The translations under genes and the position numbers were made by a program. The notes under the pieces are model-generated. The model was not told the origin of the DNA, searched no databases, and saw nothing but the letters and a program-made list of their open reading frames with translations. This document shows, one piece after another, positions 54,862 through 62,384 of a DNA stretch of 64,000 nucleotides. The stretch covers positions 60,886 to 124,885 of the forward strand of contig NZ_CANLZX010000013.1 in NCBI RefSeq assembly GCF_947495675.1, given 5' to 3'. This stretch comes from an uncultured Algibacter sp. Lineage in GTDB: Bacteria; Bacteroidota; Bacteroidia; Flavobacteriales; Flavobacteriaceae. Within the stretch, counting starts at the first letter, position 1; the number at the start of each line of letters is the position of its first letter.

Positions 54862-55149
54862 CTTGGTTATTATTATGTTGTTAGGGTTTTAGTATTTTTT
54901 TTTTGACAAATATTCTTTTTGTAAACTCGATTAATGAATAAATCGTTTAAAAATTAAAACAATAATTATTAAGTCTTACTTAAATTACAGATTCAAATTT
55001 GTTTAATAAATAACATTAGTAAATGTTAAACTAAAGTATATTTTTTTTCGAATAAGACAAGGATTAAAGCGATATTTAAATTATTATTATTTTGTTAATA
55101 ACTCCTATTAAATTTTAGCTTCTAAATTCTAAATTCCAAACTGAATTTT
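54862..55149. other. AT-rich intergenic region between GH30 and dnaX
   Basis: This is a divergent promoter region. I see a poly-T run near 54897-54903 and another at 55041-55048, and no ORF, hairpin or further repeat. A near-match -7 element (AATATTTG on the minus strand) lies near 54906 for the GH30 gene. Confidence 0.5.
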
Positions 55150-55157
55150 TAACTTTG
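55150..55157 (+). promoter_or_regulatory. -7 element TAACTTTG of dnaX
   Basis: TAACTTTG lies 18 bp before the ATG at 55176. A longer frame from TTG 55155 would start inside the element and is rejected. Confidence 0.65.
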
Positions 55158-55175
55158 TTATTCAAGAATTTATCA

Positions 55176-56909
55176 ATGGAGCACTTTGTAGTATCGGCTA
55201 GAAAATACAGACCACAAACGTTTAAAGACGTTGTTGGTCAGCAGGCCATTACAAACACATTACTTAATGCCATTGAAAACAATCATTTAGCTCAAGCCCT
55301 ATTATTTACAGGTCCACGAGGTGTTGGTAAAACAACATGTGCACGTATTTTGGCCAAAATGATTAATAGTGATGGCTCTGAAACTGGCGATGAAGATTTT
55401 GCTTTTAATATTTTTGAACTCGATGCGGCATCTAACAACTCTGTTGATGATATTAGAAGTTTAACAGATCAAGTTAGAATACCACCACAAGTTGGAAAAT
55501 ATAAAGTCTATATTATTGACGAGGTTCATATGCTTTCTCAAGCTGCTTTTAATGCGTTTCTTAAAACATTAGAAGAACCACCAAAACATTGTATTTTCAT
55601 TCTAGCAACTACAGAGAAGCATAAAATAATACCAACTATTTTATCGCGTTGTCAAATTTTTGATTTTAAACGTATTACGGTAAAAGATGCTAAGGGGTAC
55701 TTAAAATACATAGCTGAAGAACAAGGTGTAACTGCTGAAGATGATGCGTTACATATAATCGCTCAAAAAGCAGATGGTGCTATGCGTGATGCACTTTCAA
55801 TTTTTGATCGTGTTGTTAGTTTTTCTGGTAAAAACTTAACTAGACAGGCAGTCACAGAGAATTTAAATGTACTTGATTACGAAACCTACTTTACGAGTAC
55901 CGATCTTATTCTAGAAAATAAGATTCCAGAATTATTACTTCAATTTAATAATACACTTTCTAAAGGGTTTGACGGGCATCATTTTATTGCTGGTTTAGCG
56001 TCTCATTTTAGAGATTTACTAGTAAGTAAAACACCAGAAACCATAGAATTACTTGAGGTTGGTGAACAAACTAAAATTAAATACTTAGAACAATCAAAAA
56101 AGGCCTCGCAAGAGTTCTTGATGCACGGTATAAATCTTGCTAACGATTGTGATCTCAAATATAAAACAAGTAAAAATCAACGCTTACTTGTTGAATTATG
56201 CTTAATGCAGCTTGCCTCTATCACTCATGATGGAGAAAAAAAAAATAGCAAACATTACATAATACCTGCATCATATTTCAGAAAAAAAGGAATTACTCCT
56301 ATTCCTATTACCAGGCCTGAAAAAACTGAAAATGTGAGTACTTCTAACGAAGTAAAAAAAGAACACATTCAAACAACTGAAAAAGTTGCCGAAGTTGCAG
56401 ATAAATTTCAAGTAAAAGAACCAACCAAAATTGTTTTAAAACAAGATTCTAAAAGGTCTTCAGGATTATCTTTAAAAAGCATAAGAGCTAAAAAAGAGCA
56501 TCAAATTAAACAAATGGATGTGGTAATTAATGAGGAAGATTTACCAAAAGAGCCATTTACTGAAGAAGCATTTATAAAAACCTGGAATGCATATATTGAT
56601 AAATTAACTAGTGATGGGCAACATAATTTAGCGTCTATTTTATCTATAGACATTCCAAAAGTTAAAGGAAATACGGCGTATTTAGAATTCCCAAATGCTA
56701 CCAATAAAGTAGAACTTGAACGCCAACAATATAATCTTTTAGGTTTTATACGTAAAGCTTTAAATAACTTTGATATTTCATTATCCATTACTGTTAATGA
56801 AGTTTTGGAAAAAAAATATGCGTATACACCACAAGATAAATTTGAAAAGTTAAAAGAGAAAAATCCAAATATTGATCTTTTAAGAAAAACTTTCGATTTA
56901 GATGTTTAA
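55176..56909 (+). CDS. dnaX: DNA polymerase III subunit gamma/tau
   Basis: From the ATG at 55176 it has 577 residues. The clamp-loader AAA+ domain shows 'RKYRPQTFKDVVGQQ', Walker A 'GPRGVGKTT' (46-54), 'IIDEVHML' and 'LATTEKHKIIPTILSRCQ'. Between residues 61 and 80 the four-Cys zinc module found in most DnaX proteins is replaced by a short acidic linker (SDGSETGDEDFAFN). The tau-like tail is Lys/Glu-rich and ends in a small C-terminal domain. No frameshift signal for a gamma form was seen. Confidence 0.95.
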   Translation: MEHFVVSARKYRPQTFKDVVGQQAITNTLLNAIENNHLAQALLFTGPRGVGKTTCARILAKMINSDGSETGDEDFAFNIFELDAASNNSVDDIRSLTDQVRIPPQVGKYKVYIIDEVHMLSQAAFNAFLKTLEEPPKHCIFILATTEKHKIIPTILSRCQIFDFKRITVKDAKGYLKYIAEEQGVTAEDDALHIIAQKADGAMRDALSIFDRVVSFSGKNLTRQAVTENLNVLDYETYFTSTDLILENKIPELLLQFNNTLSKGFDGHHFIAGLASHFRDLLVSKTPETIELLEVGEQTKIKYLEQSKKASQEFLMHGINLANDCDLKYKTSKNQRLLVELCLMQLASITHDGEKKNSKHYIIPASYFRKKGITPIPITRPEKTENVSTSNEVKKEHIQTTEKVAEVADKFQVKEPTKIVLKQDSKRSSGLSLKSIRAKKEHQIKQMDVVINEEDLPKEPFTEEAFIKTWNAYIDKLTSDGQHNLASILSIDIPKVKGNTAYLEFPNATNKVELERQQYNLLGFIRKALNNFDISLSITVNEVLEKKYAYTPQDKFEKLKEKNPNIDLLRKTFDLDV

Positions 56910-56940
56910 TTACAAATTATTTAGCAATATCATATAAATC

Positions 56941-57522
56941 ATGCTAGGACTTAAATTACCAACAGACCCACGCTGGGTAAATATTGTAGAAAAGAACATT
57001 GAAGAAATTTTAACCGATCATGCTTTTTGTGAGCAAAAAGCAACAAGTACAGCTATTTCTTTAATAGTTAGTTTTCCTGAATATACCGATTTAGTTCAAG
57101 AAATGACGGCTTTAGTTAAAGAAGAGATTAGCCATTTTAAAATGGTACACGATAAAATTATTGAACGTGGTTGGACTTTAGGACGTGATAGACGTGATGA
57201 TTATGTAATTGAACTCCTTAAATTTTTTCCTAAAGGAGGTAGTAGAACAACACAACTTGTGCATCGTTTATTATATGCTGCTTTAATAGAAGCTAGAAGT
57301 TGCGAACGTTTTAGGTTACTTTCAGAAGAGTTAGCAGATAAAGAACTCGCAGAATTTTACAGAAATCTTATGGTTAGTGAAGCCAATCATTATACCATGT
57401 TTTTGGGGTTTGCTAGAAAATATGGCGAAAAAAAAGAAGTTGATACCAAATGGCAACAACTTCTTGAATTTGAAGCTAAAATAATATCTAACTTAGGTAC
57501 TAGTGAAGCAATTCATGGTTAA
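56941..57522 (+). CDS. miaE: tRNA-(ms2io6A37) hydroxylase
   Basis: This 193-residue diiron protein has ferritin-like carboxylate/His ligands in 'KEEISHFKMVH' and 'VSEANHYTMF', and 'ALIEARSCERFRLL' of the MiaE family. It hydroxylates the isopentenyl group of modified A37 in tRNAs. It starts 31 bp after dnaX and is probably co-transcribed. Confidence 0.94.
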   Translation: MLGLKLPTDPRWVNIVEKNIEEILTDHAFCEQKATSTAISLIVSFPEYTDLVQEMTALVKEEISHFKMVHDKIIERGWTLGRDRRDDYVIELLKFFPKGGSRTTQLVHRLLYAALIEARSCERFRLLSEELADKELAEFYRNLMVSEANHYTMFLGFARKYGEKKEVDTKWQQLLEFEAKIISNLGTSEAIHG

Positions 57523-57530
57523 AATTTTTA

Positions 57531-58133
57531 TTAGAATTTATAACCAACACCTAATTGAATATTTCTGTTTTTTGCAACTATTCCTGATACTTCATCAAAA
57601 ACGTTTTCTATTCCATAATTATATCTTACATCGATAAAAATGGCATAATTAATTTTATAGTCTGCACCTATTACAGCTGAGTAAGCTAAGTTTCTCATAC
57701 CGTCTTCATATTTATGAACTTTTAATCCTACTTGTGGACCAATACCCGCATGAAACTTTTCACTAAATCTAAACCTAAATAAAACAGGCATTTGAATATA
57801 ATCTAAATGCAATGTTTCATCATTCGCACCTTCAGCAGAAAATTGAATTTCTGGTACAATTGATAATGTTCTTGATAAACCTATATTAGCTAAAAAACCA
57901 ATATACATACTGTTTCTGTGCTTATTATTTGGTATGGGTTCACTTTCAAAATCTAAATGAGAAATGGTATAACCAGCTCTAATCCCGTATTTTATTCCGC
58001 TTGAAGCAGACCATTTTTCTTTAACAACAGTTGTGTCTTGAATTGTTTTAGGAGTTTCAACTTCTTTTCCTTCTTGAGAAAATCCTTGAAATGAAAAACT
58101 AAGTAGTACTGTAAATAGTAGTATTTTTTTCAT
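57531..58133 (-). CDS. Outer-membrane beta-barrel protein (PorT/OmpW-like)
   Basis: I take the ATG at 58133 (200 residues), which gives a normal signal peptide (KKILLFTVLLSFSFQGFSQ); the longer frame adds 13 residues before it. The body is a small eight-strand barrel ending in 'NIQLGVGYKF', a C-terminal aromatic suitable for BAM insertion. The 'IKYGIRAGYTISHL' start is usual for Bacteroidota PF13568 barrels. Confidence 0.87.
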   Translation of the reverse strand: MKKILLFTVLLSFSFQGFSQEGKEVETPKTIQDTTVVKEKWSASSGIKYGIRAGYTISHLDFESEPIPNNKHRNSMYIGFLANIGLSRTLSIVPEIQFSAEGANDETLHLDYIQMPVLFRFRFSEKFHAGIGPQVGLKVHKYEDGMRNLAYSAVIGADYKINYAIFIDVRYNYGIENVFDEVSGIVAKNRNIQLGVGYKF

Positions 58134-58323
58134 CTGTTTTTGTAATTTATTTAAACCTATATCAGATGTCATTTGCCAATTATATTGAAGTTGAGGGCAA
58201 TATAAGTATTATGGCTTATTTCAATATTAATAGATTTGGGTTATTATTAATAGTAATTATGCAGATACGAATATATATTATAAATTTAAAATACTACAAT
58301 TATACAAGCTAAAGTGCATAATT

Positions 58324-59229
58324 TTACTGTGTATTGCTAGAAACTGTATCATAATAGATACTTTTAATGATACCATCTGCTAGTCCAATTTTTGGTACAT
58401 ATATGTTTTTTGCACTAGACCATTTCATAGCAGAAAGGTAAATTCGCATAGCTGGTATTATTACATCGGCCCTATCTTGATTTAGAGATAATTCGGTAAT
58501 TCGCTCTTCATAAGAATAGGTTTGAAGCATGTTATAATAGGATGTCATATAAAAATAAGAGAGTGGTTTTCCCATGGCTTTACCAGAAACTTTAAATATT
58601 TTATTAATATTTCCACCAGAACCAAGAACATCAATTTTATGGTAACCTTTGGTATTATTTCCTATCCAATCTTGTAATTCTTGCCAAGTTTCTTTTTTCA
58701 CCATATCATTTAACAAACGTACAGTACCTATTTTAAAAGATCTAGATACTACTTGATTACCTCTGTCAATAACTGTGAATTCTGTACTTCCACCACCCAC
58801 GTCAACATATAAGTATGTTTTATTAGGATCTATAAATTTATTTAAATCTGTAGCAGCAATAATGGCAGCTTCTTCTTCACCTTCAATAATATCAATACTA
58901 ATTCCAGCATGCTCTAAAACCAAATCGACTATTTTTTTACCATTAGAAGATTCTCGCATAGCCGAAGTTGCACAAGCTTTATATTTGACTACTTTATGAG
59001 ATTTCATAAGTAATTTAAACGCTAGCATAGTATCTAGTATGCGTTGTGTGTTTTCTTTAGAAATTTTATTTTTAATAAAAACATCTGCACCAAGGCGAAT
59101 GGGTACACGTACTAAAGAGTTTTTTTTGAATTGAACGGGATTTCCTTTTTGTTCAATTATATTAGAAATTAATAATCGTACCGCATTTGAACCAATATCT
59201 ATGGCTGCATATTTTTTTATTGAAAGCAT
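58324..59229 (-). CDS. ppx: Exopolyphosphatase (Ppx/GppA family)
   Basis: This 301-residue protein has the ASKHA motifs 'AAIDIGSNAVRLLIS', 'EGEEEAAIIA' and 'VDVGGGSTEFTVID'. It is the short form (one ASKHA unit, without the C-terminal HD domain). It starts 1 bp after ppk1, so synthesis and breakdown of polyphosphate are encoded together. Confidence 0.94.
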   Translation of the reverse strand: MLSIKKYAAIDIGSNAVRLLISNIIEQKGNPVQFKKNSLVRVPIRLGADVFIKNKISKENTQRILDTMLAFKLLMKSHKVVKYKACATSAMRESSNGKKIVDLVLEHAGISIDIIEGEEEAAIIAATDLNKFIDPNKTYLYVDVGGGSTEFTVIDRGNQVVSRSFKIGTVRLLNDMVKKETWQELQDWIGNNTKGYHKIDVLGSGGNINKIFKVSGKAMGKPLSYFYMTSYYNMLQTYSYEERITELSLNQDRADVIIPAMRIYLSAMKWSSAKNIYVPKIGLADGIIKSIYYDTVSSNTQ

Positions 59230-59230
59230 A

Positions 59231-61297
59231 CTAGTTCTCTAATTTTTTAATATAATAATCATAGGTTGCAAATTGCGATCTTACTTTTAATTTGTTATTA
59301 ATACGATATTCATTTTCTTGAGAATCATTTAATATTCTGGCTTTTACATTGTCACTCCAACTAATATTGAATGTGTCAATAATTTCTTTTTTTATGTCTT
59401 CGTCATATATAGGGCAGCTTACTTCTACTCTATTTTCAATATTTCTAGTCATCCAATCTGCAGAAGAAATATATAATTTTGTTTCTTCATTACTTCCAAA
59501 AATATAAACTCTTGAATGTTCTAAAAATTTATCGACAACGCTAATAACTTCAATGTTTTCACTCATGCCTTTTATTCCTGGTATTAAACAACAAATACCT
59601 CTAACTATCATTTGTATTTTAACACCTGCTCTACTAGCTTCATATAACTTATCTATCATTGGATAGCTAGAAATGCTATTCATTTTTAACCTTATTAGGC
59701 CTTCTCTACCTTGTTTTACATTTTCAATTTCTATATCAATTAGCCTAAAAACAGAATTTTGTGTGTAATGAGGTGAAACAATTAAATGTTTGTAGGTGAA
59801 AATCCTGTAGTTAGTTTCAAAAAACTCGAAAATTTTATTAACGTCTTTAAGTATTTTTTTATTAGATGTTAATAAAGTGTAATCGGTATAAATTTTAGCA
59901 GTAGACTCGTTAAAGTTTCCTGTACTAATAAACCCATAACGTTTAAGTTTCTTACCTTCTTCGCGTTCAACAACACACATTTTACTGTGTACTTTAAGAC
60001 CTGCAACTCCAAAAATTAGATTTACACCTTCATCTTTCATTTGCTGAGCATAATTAATATTTGCTTGTTCATCAAATCTTGCACGAAGTTCAATGGAAAC
60101 GGTTACAGCTTTTCCATTAATTGCAGCATTTATAAGAGAACTTGCTACATGAGATATTTCAGCAAGACGATAAATAGTAATTTTTATAGTTCTTACTTTA
60201 GGATCTAAGGCGGCTTCTCTTAAAAATTTAACTAAGTATGAAAAGGTTTGGTATGGAGCATGTAATAAATAGTCTTTTTTAGCAATAGCATCGAATATAC
60301 TGCCTTGTAGGCTCAGGCCTTTAATAGGTAGGGCCTCAATTTTATCATACAACAGATCATTTCTTCCTAAACTAGGGAACCCCATATAATCTCGTCTATT
60401 GTGATAACGTCCTCCAGGAATTATACTGTCAGTATCATCGATGCCCATTTTAGACATTAAATATCTTAAGGTTTCTTTATGTATCGTTTTATCATAAACA
60501 AACCTAACTGGTTCACCTACTTGACGAGATTTTACACTATCGGAAATTTTTTCAATAAAACTTTTACTTAAGTCACTTTCAAAATCTAATTCACCATCTC
60601 TGGTAATTTTAATCATGTGAGCCGAAATTGACTTATAATCAAAAATATTAAAAATATCATTTAGGCAATAACGTAATACATCGTCTACCATAATAATGTA
60701 GCTCTTATCTCCTTTTTTTGGAAGTTCTACAAATCGATCTACAGATTTTGGAATCTCTATTAAGGCAAATTGTTTGTTGTTACCAGACATTAACATTCTT
60801 ACTGCCAAATATGCAGCACTATCTTTTAAATTAGGTAATACAACAGAATCATTAAGAATTATAGTAACTAATGCTGGGCTAATAGTTTTATAAAAATATT
60901 GTTTTATAAATTCACATTGGTCATCATCAATTTTAGTTTCATCAATGATGTAGATGTTTTCTTCCTTTAACTTTTCGTCAATGGTGTTTAAAATAGCAAC
61001 ACTCTCACTCTGTTGTTTAATTACAATTTGAGTGATAATTTCTAATAGTTCTTTAGCCTTAATGCCTCCTAACTCACTTTTACCTCCTTTACCTGCTTCG
61101 ACAATACGCTTAACCGTAGCATATCTTACTTTAAAAAATTCGTCTAGGTTATTTGAAAAAATACCTAAAAAACGTAATCTTTCAATTAGAGGTACTGTTT
61201 CATCAGCAGCTTCTTGTAATACTCTTGCATTAAACTGTAACCAGCTTATTTCTCTGTTAATATAGCTATTATTCTTTGTGTTTTCAGGTTTAGTCAT
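59231..61297 (-). CDS. ppk1: Polyphosphate kinase 1
   Basis: This 688-residue enzyme makes polyphosphate from ATP. Visible marks are the N-domain start 'INREISWLQFNARVLQEA', the autophosphorylated His region 'GLKVHSKMCVVERE', 'FISTGNFNESTAKIYTD' and the C-terminal second phospholipase-D-like site 'SSADWMTRNIENRVEV'. It has its own promoter element and is followed by ppx. Confidence 0.96.
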   Translation of the reverse strand: MTKPENTKNNSYINREISWLQFNARVLQEAADETVPLIERLRFLGIFSNNLDEFFKVRYATVKRIVEAGKGGKSELGGIKAKELLEIITQIVIKQQSESVAILNTIDEKLKEENIYIIDETKIDDDQCEFIKQYFYKTISPALVTIILNDSVVLPNLKDSAAYLAVRMLMSGNNKQFALIEIPKSVDRFVELPKKGDKSYIIMVDDVLRYCLNDIFNIFDYKSISAHMIKITRDGELDFESDLSKSFIEKISDSVKSRQVGEPVRFVYDKTIHKETLRYLMSKMGIDDTDSIIPGGRYHNRRDYMGFPSLGRNDLLYDKIEALPIKGLSLQGSIFDAIAKKDYLLHAPYQTFSYLVKFLREAALDPKVRTIKITIYRLAEISHVASSLINAAINGKAVTVSIELRARFDEQANINYAQQMKDEGVNLIFGVAGLKVHSKMCVVEREEGKKLKRYGFISTGNFNESTAKIYTDYTLLTSNKKILKDVNKIFEFFETNYRIFTYKHLIVSPHYTQNSVFRLIDIEIENVKQGREGLIRLKMNSISSYPMIDKLYEASRAGVKIQMIVRGICCLIPGIKGMSENIEVISVVDKFLEHSRVYIFGSNEETKLYISSADWMTRNIENRVEVSCPIYDEDIKKEIIDTFNISWSDNVKARILNDSQENEYRINNKLKVRSQFATYDYYIKKLEN

Positions 61298-61326
61298 TCA
61301 CAATCACTTCATTTAATTAAGTAAAA

Positions 61327-61334
61327 CAAATATA
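61327..61334 (-). promoter_or_regulatory. -7 element TATATTTG of the ppk1-ppx operon
   Basis: The minus strand reads TATATTTG 29 bp before the ppk1 start codon. Confidence 0.6.
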
Positions 61335-61422
61335 TTCTATTTCGACTTAAAAATTTAATTTTAAACCATAAGCTATTAAATATTTTAAACATTTAAGGTT
61401 TTGGTAACTTTAAAATAATTTA

Positions 61423-61911
61423 TTAAGCTTTTAAATCTTTAGGAAATAAGGTTTTTAAAGTTTTACCAGGTTCTAAAGAACTCCATTTATCTGTATTAAA
61501 TTCAATAATAACTACGCCACAAGTTGGTACATTATATATGTTTTTTGATCCATAGGTGTTAACAAAAGCTGTTATAGCATGATTATGCCCAAAAACCATT
61601 ACACAATTTAAAGCATCATCAATACTTTTAATGACTTTAATTAGATTTTCACCTGAAAAATCATATAAATTATGATTAAAATGAACTAAATTTCTATCAA
61701 TATCTAAATTTGAAATAAAAATTTCTGCGGTTGTTTTTGTTCTGATAGCATCACTAGAAATAAGCTTTTCAACCTTGTAATTTAAGGTCTTTAAACTTCT
61801 AGAAACTATATCAGAGTCATTTAAACCACGCTTTTTAAGAGGTCTTTGATGATCTATTACATCATGACTCCATGATGATTTAGCATGTCTTACTAATATT
61901 AATTTTTTCAA
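61423..61911 (-). CDS. sixA: SixA-type histidine phosphatase
   Basis: The natural start is TTG at 61911 (162 residues), giving the usual opening 'KKLILVRHAKSSW' with the catalytic RHG-like Arg-His. A longer open frame upstream reaches 62061 but encodes AT-rich, membrane-like sequence through a hairpin. 'SSDAIRTKTTAEIF' and 'VFGHNHAITAFVN' complete the active site. SixA removes phosphate from His residues, for example on phosphotransfer proteins. It lies upstream of ppk1-ppx on the same strand. Confidence 0.9.
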   Translation of the reverse strand: MKKLILVRHAKSSWSHDVIDHQRPLKKRGLNDSDIVSRSLKTLNYKVEKLISSDAIRTKTTAEIFISNLDIDRNLVHFNHNLYDFSGENLIKVIKSIDDALNCVMVFGHNHAITAFVNTYGSKNIYNVPTCGVVIIEFNTDKWSSLEPGKTLKTLFPKDLKA

Positions 61912-61932
61912 AATAATCGATAAAAGGTATTT

Positions 61933-61966
61933 TTTTATCGACAAAAAGTTGTTTTTGTCGATAAAA
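61933..61966 (-). promoter_or_regulatory. Perfect 15-bp palindrome just upstream of sixA
   Basis: TTTTATCGACAAAAA pairs perfectly with TTTTTGTCGATAAAA across a 4-nt loop, ending 21 bp before the TTG start. A third copy of its arm, CGATAAAA, lies at 61918-61925, so two alternative hairpins are possible. This could be an operator or a leader structure limiting translation. Confidence 0.65.
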
Positions 61967-62061
61967 TGAATTTTATTTGCTATTAAATATAGAAATAAAT
62001 TAAATAACATGTAATAAACATAAAACCAGTATTTTATGGTGATAATGTTTAGTTTAAACAA

Positions 62062-62384
62062 AGAAATAATTTAATAAAAACCTAATGCATAACCTTTTAT
62101 CGATATTATGAGTTAATTGTCACATTAATTTGATTAAATAATAACATATTACGTTTTTTGTTGCACCTACCAAGTTTTAACTTGAAAAATATTAAATATT
62201 ATGTACCCAAATCAGAAAATTAACAATCTTTCCATTATTGCCTTTATGGTAATATCACAATCCTTTTTTTTAATTAATAATAAAGTTTTTATTAGTAATA
62301 ATTAACTTTAATTAAAAAATTATCCGATTGTTTATAGGCTTGCTTCAAGTTTATATCTTCTTTATGGGTTTTTATTTAAATTAT
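62062..62384. other. Spacer between sixA and the giant adhesin gene
   Basis: AT-rich divergent spacer. It holds one doubtful 34-codon frame (62201-62305) and no clear hairpin or -7 element on the plus strand. Confidence 0.5.
62201..62305 (+). CDS. Doubtful 34-codon ORF upstream of the adhesin
   Basis: ATG at 62201 opens 34 codons with a hydrophobic stretch (NLSIIAFMVISQSFFLI) that resembles the start of a signal peptide. It may be a remnant of another adhesin start or chance. No promoter was identified. Confidence 0.2.
   Translation: MYPNQKINNLSIIAFMVISQSFFLINNKVFISNN

Noticed and set aside
61912..62061. Fifty extra N-terminal residues on SixA
   Set aside because: They would run through a perfect 15-bp hairpin and encode AT-driven hydrophobic sequence not found in the family, whose proteins begin at the KKLILVRHA strand.
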